NCBI GenBank assembly: GCA_007922195.1 | Contig: ML681964.1 | Span: forward strand, 6,280,445-6,344,444 | Length of the DNA: 64,000 nt | Source of the DNA: Podocnemis expansa | Lineage: Eukaryota; Chordata; Testudines; Podocnemididae | Direction: 5' to 3' | Part shown: in pieces, positions 24,190 to 35,165 of the stretch | Layout: the number at the start of each line of letters is the position of its first letter | How positions within the stretch are numbered: the stretch's first letter is position 1 | Position numbers and translations under genes: made by a program | Notes under the pieces: model-generated | Told to the model about the DNA's origin: nothing | Seen by the model: the letters and a program-made list of their open reading frames with translations, nothing else | Database searches by the model: none

Positions 24190-26962
24190 AAGTTGGAGAC
24201 TCCACCACCTCCCTAGGCAGCTCATTCCAATGCTTCACCACTCACCTAGTAAGAAAGTTTTTCCTAATATCCAGCCTGGACCTCCCTAACTGTAACTTGA
24301 GACCATTGCTCCTCGTTCTGTACTCCGTTACTACCGAGAACAGTCGAGTTCCATCTTCCTTGGAGCATCCCTTCAAGTAGTTGAAGGTTGCTATCAAATC
24401 CCCCCTCAATCTTCTCTTCTGCAGACTAAATAAACCTAATGCTTTCAGTCCTTCTTCATAGGGCTTGTGCTCCAGCCCTTTAATCATTTTGGTTGCCCTC
24501 TGCTGAACTCTCTCTAGCATGTCCCTGTCCTTTTTGTACTGGGGAGCCCAAAACTGAACACAGTATTCTAGATGTGGCCTTACCAGTGCAGAATAGAGGG
24601 GAATGATCACATCCCTTGATCTGCTGGTAATACTTCTTTTGATGCAGCCCAGTATGCCATTGGCCTTTTTGGCAGCAAGAGCACACTGCTGACTCATATC
24701 TAGCTTCCCATCCACCATGACCCCCAGGTCGTTTTCTACACTGCTGCTACTTAGCTGAATGTTCCCCAGCCTGTAGGTTTTTCCATCCCACATGCAGGAT
24801 TTTACACTTGTCCTTACTGAACCTCATAAGATGTCTGTTGGCCTACTGTTCCAATTTATTTAGGTCTCCCTGAATCCTGTCCTTGCCCTCCAACATGTCT
24901 ACTGTTCCCCCCAGCTTGGTGTCATCCGCAAACTTACTGAGAGTGCAGTCTATTCCATCATCCAGATCATTGATGAAAATGTTGAACAGAACCAGCCCCA
25001 GGGCCGACCCCTGGGGCACACCACTTGTTACTGGCTGCCAGCTAGACATGGAACCATTGATTCCTACACGCTGAAACCGTTGATCTAGCCAGTTTTCTAT
25101 CCACCCTATAGTCCACCTATCCAACCCATACTTCCTTAATTTGCCAATGAGAATGCTGTCGGAAACTGTAACAAAAGCCTTGCTAAAATCAAGGTATATC
25201 ACATCAATGGTTCTTCCTGCATCCAGAAAACCAGTCATCTGATCACAGAAGGAAATGAGATTGGTCAGACATGATTTGCCCTTGGTAAATCCATGCTGAC
25301 TGTTCCTGATCACTTTATTTTCCTCTAAGTGTTTTAGGATGGCTTCTTTGAGAACCTGCTACATAATTTTTCCAGGGATTGAGGTGAGGCTGACTGGTCT
25401 GTAATTCCCCGGATCCTCCTTTTTCCCTTTCTTGAAAATAGGTACTATATTTGCTTTTTTCCAATCCTCTGGCACCTCCCTCCTTCTCCATGAGTTTTGA
25501 AAGATAATGGACAGCAGTGCTGTTATCTCATCGGCCAATTCCCTTAGCACCCTTGGATGCAGTTCATCCGGCCCAATGGACTTCTGCACATCCAACTTCT
25601 TTAAGCCGTCCCTAACCTGACCTTCCTTCACCAAGGGCCTCTCTTCTTCTCTGAAGTCTGCCATACCCATGGTAGTGGGCTGAGAACTGACCCTGCCTGT
25701 GAAAACTGAAGCAAAAAAAGCATTAAGCAGTTCAGCTTTTTCCTCATCCTCTGTCACGAGGATGCCTGCCCCATTCAGCAAGGGACTTACACCATCCCTG
25801 ATCCTCTTCTTGTTATTAACATACTTGTAGAACCCCTTCTTGTTATCCTTTACATCCCTCGCTAGCCGCAACTCCATTTGTCCTTTGGCCTTTCTGATTT
25901 TATCCCTGCAGTCCCTAGCAATATCTTTATATGCCTCCTTGGTCATCTGACCAAGCTTCCACTTCCTGTAAGCTTCCTTTTTATGTTTAAGCTCAGAGCA
26001 GAGTTCTCGGCTAAGCCATTCTGGCTGCCTCACATGTTTGGTCTTTCTCCTAATTGGAATGGCAACTTCCTGTGCCCTTAGCAGGGTTTCTTTAAAATAC
26101 AACCAACTCTCTTGGACTCCTTTCCCCTTCAGATTAGCTTCCCAAGAGATCCTGCCCATCAGTTCCCTGAGGGAGCCAAAATTTGCTTTTTTGAAGTCCA
26201 GGGTTTGTGTTTTGCTTCTTTCATTCCTTCCTTTAATCAGCATCCTGAACTCAACCATGTCATGGTCACTACTGCCTAGCTTGCCATTTACCTCTACCTC
26301 CCTGCTCAATTCTTCCCTGTTTGTGAGCAGCAGGTCAAGAGGTGCAAGGCCCCTAGTTGGTTCCTCCAGCATCTGTACCAGAAAGTTGTCTCCAACACTC
26401 TCTAAAAATTTCCTGGATTGCCCATGTACTGCTATATTGGCCTCCCAGCAGATGTCAGGATAATTGAAGTCCCCCATGAGCACCAGGGCCTGTGATCTAG
26501 AAGCTTCTGCTAGTTGTCCATAGAACACTTCATCCACCTCCTGCATCTGGTCTGGTGGTCTATAGCAGACACCCACCACAATATCCCCCTTGTTGCTTTC
26601 CCCTCCCAACGTAACCCACAGACTTTCTACTGGCATGCTTCCACTTCCATAATGGAGTTCTGAGCAGTCATAGAGCTCTTTTACATATAGTGCTACTCCT
26701 CCCCCTCTTCTTCCCTGCCTGTCTTTCCTGAACAGTTTATACCCATCCATGGCAGAGCTCCAGTCATGCAGACTATCCCACCACGTCTCTGTTATTCCAA
26801 TGATATCACAGTTCCTTGTCTGCACTAGTACTACCAATTCTTCCTGCTTATTTTCCAGACTCCTCGCATTAGTATATAGGCACCTAAGATACCCGGCCCA
26901 TTTCCCTACTTTGTCATTTTGATTTTCAATTCTATTACATATTACCTCCTTGCATTTTTTCT
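24190..26962 (-). pseudogene. CR1 ORF2 (endonuclease-reverse transcriptase), three disabling changes
   Basis: The first segment (stop-to-stop 26962-25359) starts in-frame with [19 protein letters not shown]. It carries an APE-type endonuclease with ITETWW, GDFNYPD and SDHDMV, and then the start of the reverse transcriptase ([17 protein letters not shown]). A TAG at 25359-25361 replaces the usual glutamate codon of KIMEQ. The frame continues unchanged through [15 protein letters not shown] and the catalytic FADDT (near 24932-24918), with KAFV where relatives have KAFD. A second TAG at 24843-24845 replaces the tryptophan of WANRH. A one-base indel near 24775 shifts to the frame of the last segment (24793-24242), which covers the LGVMVDxKLx[15 protein letters not shown] and LRGDLI blocks. 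All catalytic residues I can locate are intact. Confidence 0.95.
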
Positions 26963-27132
26963 AGGAGTTGTCCTCCCCCACTCTCCTCACGTATTGGGGC
27001 TTCAGTGGAACACTTAATACAATTATTTGATTCTCCTCCCCATGTTCCAACTACCTTCTCTTTTATTCCTGGTGTTACATTCCCAGCAACCCCCAAGTTC
27101 CATCCCTTTACCCAGATCTCCCATATTCTCAC
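26935..27132 (-). pseudogene. Possible C-terminal piece of CR1 ORF1
   Basis: A 65-codon frame ends in ATGTAATAG at the ORF1/ORF2 junction and overlaps the upstream reach of ORF2 in another frame, the position expected for the end of CR1 ORF1. No zinc-knuckle or esterase motif is visible in the piece, so the assignment rests on position only. Confidence 0.35.
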
Positions 27133-27220
27133 TTACCTGTGGGCTTTGGTCTCCTTCCCCCTTTGAACCTAGTTTAAAGCCCTCCTCACATAATCTGTAG
27201 GAAGCCTGCCCCCATCAAAA

Positions 27221-28237
27221 TCTCCACTGAATCCACATTTTAGTCAGCAGGATTCATTCATCTTCTAAAAAAGCATAAGTAAATAGGTTTGATTCAGGGA
27301 GCTAAATAGGGGTCAGTCAAATAAACTGGTCTTACACCAGTTTAAGGAACTAATAGCTAATTCCCTTCTGTAACTACAGAAGAGATGTCAGGGATGGCTG
27401 GATACAGTGGCCCCTTTTAACCCCAGACCAAATGCACCCCAATGGATGACTATTCAGAGGAGCATGTCAACAAAGAGAGGTTTTCTCCCATGAAAGCTCA
27501 TGCAGAAAAGAAACTTGTTGGTCTTTAAGTGCTACTGGACTCCTTGTTTGTTTTGTCAAAATACTATATATTAAATAGAATTGCCAGAAAAGATGTTACA
27601 TGTGGTCTCACAGCCTCAAGTGCAGCTGTCTGACACATATAAGAACTAGAAGGCATTTTAAAATGTGCAATTCTATAAAAATGGGTAATGCAATGTGAGA
27701 AAATATGTCCACTAAAGTTTGATGAAATTTCCAATGCACTGGGCATTTTGCAAGTTGTAAATACCATGATAAATTAACAGTGTAAATTCACTAGTTGCAG
27801 GGTGTCATCAAGTCAGAGTGCTCAAAATGGAACATAGCCAGGAGAGGGGCTAGCCAGCCTGACTACATCCGTAGGAGACATACATGGACCATATCACCAT
27901 TCCAGTAATTTGTGCTGCCACAGCTATTCTCTATTTTTAGTGCACTAGCTTGATGGGAGCTAGCACTGCTAGTATTTGCTGGGACTCACATTCCCAGCTG
28001 AAAATGTAGAAACTCCCAAAAACTGGGTACATGGAGGTTGCTTGTGCAAGGGGTGACAACAAGAGGCCTGTTAAGGGTGTGTGAGAAAAATTTCATTTAA
28101 ATAAATTCGTAAGAACAGGACTTCAGGATTCTCATTGTCCAGACCTTAGAAGCAATTTCTCCACAGGGCCTCCCCTGTATTTGGGTGGTTCAGACTCACT
28201 AGAGTAAGCAAGTTTGAGGAAACCAAAAGTTGAGAAG
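27221..28237. other. No gene recognised; contains a foldback fragment
   Basis: Aside from the foldback fragment at 27481-27556 the interval holds no identifiable feature. Its left edge is where the CR1 similarity fades, so the 5' breakpoint is uncertain by some tens of bases. Confidence 0.5.
27481..27556. repeat. Foldback family fragment (one arm)
   Basis: TTCTCCCATGAAAGCTCATGC, then a degenerate middle, then TTGTTGGTCTTTAAGTGCTAC and GGACTCCTTG match the right arm of the foldback at 58008-58200. Only one arm is present, so the copy is truncated. Confidence 0.75.
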
Positions 28238-29236
28238 ATGAGTCTATACCTGGTAGGATAACCAGGCCCAGAGAGTTGTTATCAATGGTTCACAATCATG
28301 CTGGAAGAACATAATGAGCTGGGTACAACAGGGATCAAATCTGTTCCATGTTTTAATCAATTATTTAGATAATGGCACAGAAAGTACTTATGAGGTCTGC
28401 GGATGATACCAGGCTGTAGGGTTTGCATGTGCTTTGGAAGACAGGATTAAAATTCAAAATCATTTGGACAAATTCATGAAATGGCCTGAGGTAGAGAGAA
28501 TGAAATTCAGTAAGGACAAATACAAAGTATTCCATTTAGGAAAGAACGATAAGCTGCATACAGACAAAATGGGCAATGACTGCCTTGGAAGGAGTAATAC
28601 ACAGAGGGATTCGGGGGTCATAGTGGACCACAAGCTAAATATGAGTCAACAGTGTGACCCTGTTACAAAAAAAAAAGTCATTATGGGATGTATAAACACG
28701 AATATTGTAAGACAGACACAAGAAGTAATTCTTTTGCTCTACTCTGTGCTGAGTAGGCTTCAACCTGAGTATAGTGTCCAGTGCTGGGCCCCTCATTTCA
28801 GGAAAGATGTAGGCAAATTGGAGAAGCCCAGAGAAGAGTAACAAAAACGATTCAAGATCCGGACTACCTGATTTATAAGGGAAAATTGAAAGAACTGGGG
28901 TTGTTTAGTCTAGAAAAGAGGAGACTGAGAGGGGACATGATAACAATTTTCAAAGTATCTAAAAGGTTGGCATAAAAAGGAATGAGAAAAATTATTTTCC
29001 TTCACTGCTGATGACAGGACAAGAACCAGCTGGGTTAAATTACAGCAAGGGAGGTTTACAGTAGGTTGGACATCAGGATATCAGGGTGATTAACCACTGG
29101 AATCAGTTGCCTAGGGAGTCTGTAGAATCCTCCATCACTGGAAATTTTTAAAAGCATGTTAGACAACCACCTGTCAGGGATGGCTTAAGATTGTACTTGG
29201 TCCTACCATGAATACAGGGGACTGGACCTGAAGACA
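28238..29236 (+). pseudogene. CR1 LINE, C-terminal reverse transcriptase and 3' region, different subfamily
   Basis: In-frame blocks include the catalytic-box remnant ADDTRL (about 28403), then KIQNHLDKFMKW, MKFSKDKYKVFHLGKN, SGVIVDHKLNMSQQCD, PEYSVQCWAPHF and GLFSLEKRRLRGDMI, in the order of CR1 ORF2. The main open part is 28434-28841 with a shift into 28781-28975. The 3' untranslated part ends at GGACTGGACCTGAAGAC, just before the final CR1 tail motif, where a minus-strand CR1 tail begins. The copy is 5'-truncated upstream of the catalytic box. Confidence 0.9.
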
Positions 29237-29409
29237 TAGAATCATAGGGTTGAAAGGGACTCCACGAGGTCATCTAGTCCAACCCCCTGCCAAAAAAGCA
29301 GGACCACTCCCACTAGATTATCCCAGCCAGGGTTTTGTCCAGCTGGGCCTTTAACACCTCCAAAGACAGAGATTCCACCATCACCCTAGGTAGCTTATTC
29401 CAATGCTTA
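29237..29409 (-). mobile_element. CR1 3'-end fragment
   Basis: The plus strand starts CATAGAATCATAGGGTTG and continues through TCCAACCCCCTGCC and CAGCTGGGCCTTTAACACC, closely following the same region of the large CR1 (24068-24240) base for base. It abuts the plus-strand CR1 tail head-on (tail to tail) and ends where the SINE starts, at CCAATGCTT. The next expected CR1 bases (CACCAC) are missing. Confidence 0.9.
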
Positions 29410-29540
29410 TAGAATCATAGGGGTAGAAGGGACCCCACAAGATCATCTAGTCCAACCCCCAAATCACACCACCCACAACAAGGCTCAAACCCATGACCTT
29501 CTGACTCAGAGTCTGTTGCTTTACCCACTGTACCACAGAA
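29410..29540 (-). mobile_element. tRNA-headed SINE with CR1-like 3' tail
   Basis: Read on the minus strand, the head contains an A-box-like TGGTACAGTGGG (29535-29524) and a B-box-like GGTTTGAGCC (29491-29482) with tRNA-like spacing. The body ends in a CR1-type tail (GGGTTGGACTAGATGATC... and CCTATGATTCTA). Together these define a pol III SINE that borrows a CR1 3' end, as in the turtle (Cry/tortoise pol III) SINE group. Mobilisation by CR1 proteins is inferred from the shared tail. Confidence 0.85.
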
Positions 29541-30425
29541 GTTAATGGTAAGACCACTCATGGTTCTGTAAGCCTTGGATTTGAACCAAGAAATATAGCC
29601 CCAAAAGCTCTCAATGAGAACATTCCAGGAATATTTAAATCTCGCTTCTCTCATGCAAGAATTTCATCTTTAACCCTCCTGTCAAACTGAAGTTTCAGAG
29701 ACTCAGGTTCAATCCAGCTCATTTAAGTTACACTCCCTCCTTCCATAACCATGGTACTAACCCTATTCTTGTTCATGAAATATACCACAGACCAGGACAT
29801 CTGCAGCCTTCCAGCTGGATCCTGGCTATTTTCTCACATCATATGCCTCTCTGGAATTCTGCTTCTGATAAAGCTGCATAATACATTTGGGGGACATAAT
29901 AGTGGGATTCACAGATTCTTACCATCATTATTAAAGAGAGAAAATATTCCAGGCCCAGCAGAAAAAGTGATTTCTGCTGGGCATCTGGTTGTTCATAAAA
30001 GGTAAAAAGCCAGATCTATATAGGTTAAAGTCTTAGAAAGATGCTATATTTTGGCAAAGGCACATTCAGGAGATGGATCCGAACCTTTGGGAGGCTGCCC
30101 GTAAATACTACAAAACTTATTTTTAACTCTGCTCAGTTATTCTCACCTCTTCCTTACTATTTTATCTCAAGAATCAAAGACCCTGAACTTGGCACTTGTT
30201 AGATTCCCAAGGAACAGCAAGAAATTGACAGAGTATTGGTACAAATGGAAAGCTGAAATAATTGTAAATATAGTTGTTGAAGTGCTTTTCAATTTCTTGG
30301 CAGAGTTCAATGATAATTGACTGGTACTGTCTCTTTACAAGAGATCATGGTGTTGAGAATAGTGCATCAACACAGCAAAACTCCCAGCTGAATATGCTGT
30401 AGTAAATTAAGTATAGTTTCATAAA
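29541..30425. other. No gene recognised
   Basis: Unique-looking DNA with an 84-codon frame at 29751-30005 that lacks any recognisable domain or exon boundary set. No repeat signature was seen. Confidence 0.5.
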
Positions 30426-30890
30426 GTTGAAGGTCAGATCATTAGCTCATCTAGACCTCCAGTATATCACAGGCCATTAAATTTCACCCAAATACCCATA
30501 TACTGAGACCAATGACTATAGCTAGATTAAAGCATTTCAGCCCTCATGAGGCTAAACTGTTGGATGCCACAGGAGAGCCTGAAATGCCATGAATGATCAA
30601 GGCCCTACAAGGGCAGAGAACAGATTAGGTGAAATATGCTTAGATAATCCTAGCAGGTGAGTCACATACCATGCTACAGAAGGCAAAACCAAAAAACCAA
30701 CAAGGTCCCTTGCCTAACTGACCTGGGGGTAAATTTCTTTCCAGCCTCAAATCCAGCAGTTGCTTAGACCTGAGCATATGAACAAGACATAACAGCCAGA
30801 AATTTAAGAAAGAGGTTTCTCTGTTCTGTCTCAATGGACTGGCCAATTCCATCAGGTGTCCTACCTTCAGTTGTGGCTAATCTCTGTTAC
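30426..30890 (-). mobile_element. CR1 3'-region fragment, older subfamily
   Basis: Plus-strand phrases GATCATTAGCTCATCTAGAC, CCAGTATATCACAGGCCATT and AAATTTCACCC, then GACCTGGGGGTAAATTTCTT and TGAGCATATGAACAAGAC, follow in order the 3' untranslated region of a turtle CR1 subfamily read on the opposite strand. Substitutions are frequent. A run of 11 G at 30897-30907 follows immediately. Confidence 0.7.
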
Positions 30891-31099
30891 TTCAAAGGGG
30901 GGGGGGGACTGTAGAACACATCCAACCAATTGTGCATTTGAAGAAAAATTCTTCCTGAGACTAAAGCTGAAGTCCTAGCATGAAATTTTATCATAGTCAT
31001 TGTCTAATGCAGAGCTGAAAGCGTTCTGTATCTGATGAGGGCAACGCAGAGCTTTCTGTTCTCCCAGTGGCACATGAAGGAAACAGCTTAACAGGTGGA

Positions 31100-31375
31100 T
31101 GCACAGAATGTAAGGCTAGAAGGGATCTTCATGAATCCCTTAATACACATGCTATAGAATTTCTCCCAGCAACTGAATTAAAACTCATCTTTCAGAAAGA
31201 AATCTAATCTCGTCTTAAAGGTTCCAAGTGAAGATGAGTCCATTACTTGGCCTGTTGCAATGTTTAATTACTGTCACTAGCAAATTGTATCTTATTTCAA
31301 GACTGAATTTATTTAACGTCAGCTTCCAGCTGCAGGATTTTATTATTCCTTGTCATCAAGGCTGACAAGCCCTAC
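31100..31375 (-). mobile_element. CR1 3'-end fragment, older subfamily
   Basis: ACAGAATGTAAGGCTAGAAG, then GAATTTCTCCCAGCAACTG, TTACTTGGCCTGTTGCAATG and GGTTCCAAGTG-type blocks, and CAGCTTCCAGCTGCAGG, match the reverse complement of the CR1 3' region. The copy ends against the DIRS-type terminal repeat at 31385. Confidence 0.7.
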
Positions 31376-31384
31376 ACCAAAACT

Positions 31385-31694
31385 ACTTACCTTACAACAA
31401 CTTGAGGTTCTTCAACATGTGTGATCCCTATCTGCAGTACACTGTGGGTATGCTGGTGCTCCACACACTGAGTCAGAATTCTTGCATGTAGCACCCCTTG
31501 ATCCACACACATGCCTTTGCTCTCCTCTCGTTTCCAATCAAGAACATAAAGGCCAGCGCACACAGGTTGCCTACCCAGTTCCTTCCCCAATGTGAATCTT
31601 GTATAGATCCAAAGCAGAAGGGAAGGCGGGTAGGTAGGGGACTACAAATAGAGACCACAAATCTCAAAAAACCTCCAGTTTTATAAAGGTAAGT
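31385..31694. repeat. DIRS-type terminal repeat with ~54-bp inverted arms
   Basis: The left arm (31385-31437) reads ACTTACCTTACAACAACTTG followed by AGGTTCTTCAACATGTGTG. The right arm (31641-31694) is its imperfect reverse complement, ending CTCCAGTTTTATAAAGGTAAGT. This is the same kind of unit as 7725-7975. The GTTCTTC-AGATGTG phrase marks DIRS termini in turtles. It lies beside the Gypsy fragment and not next to DIRS coding sequence. Confidence 0.65.
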
Positions 31695-31719
31695 TAGTTT
31701 TGTTTCAACTTCCACTCTC

Positions 31720-32750
31720 CGTCCATTGATTGACTCGCTCACAGGCAAACAAGATTTCTAAAAGCTCCTTTTCAATCTGTGCATATCTAGTCTCTGCATC
31801 AGTCAGTGATTTGGATGAATATGCCACAGGTTGCCAGCAATCTTCATGTTTTTGCAAAATCACTGCACCCAACCCAGACTGTGATGCATCCGCTGAGATT
31901 TTAATTGGCTTCTCTGGAGCATAACATTTTAATACTGGTTTCTGTATTAAGTCTTGTTTTAAACTTCTCTATGATTCCTCCTGTGCAGCATCCCAGCACC
32001 ATTCATTTTTGTCCTGTAGGCGCTGTCTCAATGGTGCTGCCTTGGCAGAAAGACTGGGTATGAATTTTCCAAGATAGTTAACCATTCCCAGGAACTGCTG
32101 GATATCTTTCTTTGACTGGGGATATGGCACCATTTCAATGGCTGAAAACTTCCTCTCATCCAGTTTTACACCTTCATGGGAGACAATGTCCCCTATAAAA
32201 GTTAATTCTTTAACTCCTAACACACATTTGTCCTTATTTAGTTTGAGGTTTGCAGCTCTAGTTGCATCCAACACACCCAAGCCGACAATTGTGCTCCTCT
32301 TTTGTAAAGCCCTGATGATTATGTCATCCATGGAGGTGTCCACACCACTAATATGTTCATAGATCATGTGTATAGTTTTGTGATACACCTCTGGTGCTGA
32401 AACTACACCAAAGGGTAAGCGTAAAAATCTGTATCGTCCGAATGGAGTATTGAATATGCATAATTTCAAGCTTTCCTCTGTTAATTTTAGCTGCCAAAAT
32501 CCAGAGGATGCATCCAATTTACTGAAATACTGAGCATTTGTAAACTGAGCCATAATCTCTTCTCTAGTTGGTAGTTTGAAATGTTCTCTTTGTATAGCTC
32601 TGTTGAGGTCTCTGGGATCTAAGCATATGTGTAGCTGACCCTTACTTTTTTTGCACTATGACTAGGGAGCTCACCCACTCCGTTGGCTCCTCTACTTTTT
32701 GTATTATTTGCATTGCTACTTTCAAGCTCAGCCTTGAGTTGGGTTGTGAA
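31720..32750 (-). pseudogene. Ty3/Gypsy pol fragment: reverse transcriptase and RNase H
   Basis: Reading on the minus strand gives a KAEL block (about 32737), PTEWVSSLVIVQKK, a frameshift near 32650, then CLDPRDLNRAI, FSKLDASSGFWQLKL, FLRLPFGVVSAPEVY, SMDDIII (catalytic box, with serine where most have tyrosine), FIGDIVSHEGV and FLGMVNYLGKFIP. After a stop at 31969 the RNase H part follows with ISADASQSGLGAV, PVAYSSKSLT and QIEKELLEILFACERV. Protease, integrase and LTRs are absent. The fragment lies between DIRS-like pieces on both sides. Confidence 0.95.
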
Positions 32751-32954
32751 TTTAAAGACACTCCCTAGCATGGGCCAGTGTTGTGTGAATTAGAAGATGT
32801 GCCCTAGAGAAGATCTAACATGGATGCTACCAGGTACATGCCTGGATACCTGTCTGTATGATTAAAGTTCTATTCCTTACTCATTCAGTAGTATGGTCTT
32901 TAATGAACCCTCAAGATCATTACAAATTTCTTTTCCTTTTTGAGTGCTGATCCC

Positions 32955-33200
32955 TACGTGAGTAACTGAGAAGTGTCTTCAATTAAGAGTAGGGTGCAAG
33001 GGATGCAGGTAGCAGAGCCATCTGAAAGACCATCATCCCAAATTAGCCAATAGAGTAGTTCTACCCTAGAACACAACTTCTCACAAATACATGGCTGGAG
33101 CTCCAAGTAGCTGCCATGCAAGCTTGAAGCAAAAGTATATTCTGCAGCGATGCCAATGAAGTTGGTCGTGCTGAGGTACAATGAATCCCCACCCCATAAG
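32955..33200 (-). pseudogene. Probable DIRS tyrosine recombinase C-terminal tail
   Basis: Minus-strand reading near 33120-33060 gives MAATWSSSHVFVRSC. This is comparable to the AATWSSxHTFxRHY block that ends DIRS recombinases, with the tyrosine position altered. About 100 bases further on, GGGATCAGCACTC followed by an A-rich stretch (about 32958-32925 on the plus strand) matches the usual post-recombinase text. The rest of the recombinase and the whole reverse transcriptase are missing between this tail and the gag remnant. Confidence 0.6.
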
Positions 33201-33239
33201 ATGGAGAAAAATGATATAACTAGTAGGAGAGCAGAATAC

Positions 33240-34100
33240 AGCCTAAAATCTATTTAAAGTACCTCTTGAAAGATGCAACCTGACCTTGGACCCGATTAAT
33301 TTTGTCCTCCTATAGGTAGGAGGCAACAGCATGTTGCACATCAAGGAAATTAAGTCTCCTCTCCTCCTCAGATGCATCAACCTAGATGGTATGTCTTCTG
33401 CATTAACTGCTGATTGAAGTACGATTCTGGCCACCAGTTTATCATCTGCAATAAGAGCCAGAAGGGAGCTCCCTCCTATTGTGGTAGCTTATCTACAAAG
33501 TCTGTGAATTTGGAATAATATAGACAGTCAGACTTAACTAGCAATGCTTGATAGTCTACTATGCAAAACCAAAGGATAATAGATGTGAAGACCCTTTTTT
33601 GAACAGGTATAGACCTTTAGCATTTTTGTCCAGAGTGGATTTGGGATGGTGATGTCCTGATCTCATCTTGCAACCTAGAAATCCGATAAGTTTGGCAAGG
33701 GTAGGTAAAGAGAAATTCCACTCCCTTAGCTGGAACAAAATAGTGTTCTTCTCTGCTTTCTTGAGGATAAGGGCACATGTGGCTGGCATATGCCAGACTT
33801 CTCTAGCAGGCTACAGAATAGCTTCATTAACTGGAACTGCTATTCAACTGGATCCAGTGTCTTGCAGGACATCAATGAGTTTACACTGAGTATCTTAGAC
33901 CTTTTCTAGAGAGATCTGGAATTCCTTGGCAACCCTTTGCAATAAATCCTGAAATTTATTTATGATCCTAGAGGGGGTGGAGATGCCAGTGTGACTGCTT
34001 CAGCTACAGATGAAGAAAATAGTCCATGGGATCAGAGGGAAGCTCTAGAGAGGGATGGTGATGTAACTCCCTGGCATAATGCATTGGCTCCATACTTCTG
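33240..34100 (-). pseudogene. DIRS gag-like remnant
   Basis: Pieces in three minus-strand frames line up in the order of DIRS gag proteins: FQDLLQRVAKEF (about 33945), CKLIDVLQDTGSS, VNEAIL, WHMPATCALILKKAEKN (about 33790), then further shifted blocks, FTDFVDKLPQ (about 33500) and LVARIVLQSAVNAED (about 33430). Stops and indels are frequent. Sequence up to about 34950 may be the gag N-terminal region (for example the frame at 34045-34365), but I cannot confirm it. Confidence 0.65.
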
Positions 34101-35165
34101 GCATGCAGGCACCATATTCTCTCACATGTAATTGTGCTTGGTTTGGAGACAGCTGTTGGGGATGCCCATAGCAAAGGGATGCCAATGGTCTCTCAGTCAA
34201 TGTCAAGGTGAAGATTGGAACAGAAGTCTCAGGATCTTCTCTCTGATTAACATTTCTCAGAAGAGGAGATGAAGGCACCTCAGGTGGTTTGCATTCTTCT
34301 GAAGCAGAGAAAAAGGGAACCAGACCCAAGGGCAGCACTGATGGTTCCGACAGGGAAAGGCACATCTGGCAAACAGAAGAAGGAATAGACTTTCAAAGGT
34401 AACACCCTGAAGCCTGGATGAAGAGCATGGAGAGTCAGACAAAAAGGGAGCAGAAGTAAGATGACCACTCATATGGTCCCAGAATACTGGACATTCTGGT
34501 TCTTCCGGGAATGGTGTGACCCCGCCCCCACCAGTGTGATGACATGTGTGAGGTCATGTAACACAAGGTGCACCATCTTTAAGAGCTAGAAGGGGTAAAG
34601 CAGCATCCTCCATCTCATAGAACCACATCTGGTTTTTGTCTCAGTACTGAACAAGGGACAAAGTTCTCAAAAAGATGACTGTCCAGTTTAATGCTGGATA
34701 ACCAGCCTTGCTCAGCAGAGAAAGCAGACACAAGACTCTCCTGGGAATAGGGAGCCAGACCAGAAACACATGGTTCCCTGAGAATGACTGCTAGAGTCCT
34801 TCAGGCAAAGAGGCAGCTGGAACCTCCTGAGGGACATCTGGTGGGTCAGAGTCAGAAGCTCCTGTGAGAGTCGTCCCAAGACCCCTAGGAGGGAAAGCAG
34901 TGGGAACCTGCACAGGAAAAATGCACCACCAGGGAAAAAGATCCAGGTGGCAGTGCTGAGGGAACAGTGCTCAGAAGATTCCTGAAAGCAGGAAAGGTTG
35001 AGAGGTGAAGGAGAAAAGCCCAGCTGAGCTTAGGATCTGTTTTGGTTTTTGATTATGTTTGAGGAAATAAAACTGCCTGGAAAGAGACTCTGGATGTGGC
35101 CACGGGCTTTTATGAGCTAGAGAGGCGGCCAGCTTTGTTACTTCAGGCAATTCAGACCACTCTGC
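34101..35165. other. Unclassified, possibly the 5' part of the DIRS remnant
   Basis: The minus strand has overlapping proline/serine/leucine-rich frames (34045-34472) that could belong to the DIRS gag N-terminus, which is usually proline-rich. No diagnostic motif or left terminal repeat is visible, so the boundary is left open. Confidence 0.35.

Larger units (their letters stand above)
24064..27220 (-). mobile_element. CR1 LINE, long and well preserved, 5'-truncated
   Basis: On the minus strand this is a CR1 retrotransposon. It runs from about 27220 (within or near ORF1, where text like AAACTAGGTTCAAAGGGGG is CR1-typical) through almost all of ORF2. It ends in the 3' tail at 24064-24110, where the plus strand reads ATAAAATCATAGGGTTGG (CR1 3' ends normally close with CCAACCCTATGATTCTATG). 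No clear target duplication is seen, as usual for CR1. It is the youngest-looking element here: ORF2 is interrupted only by two stops and one frameshift over some 2.7 kb. Confidence 0.95.

Noticed and set aside
25878..26463. Plus-strand frames opposite the CR1 ORF2
   Set aside because: They are antisense shadows of the well-supported minus-strand CR1 coding sequence.
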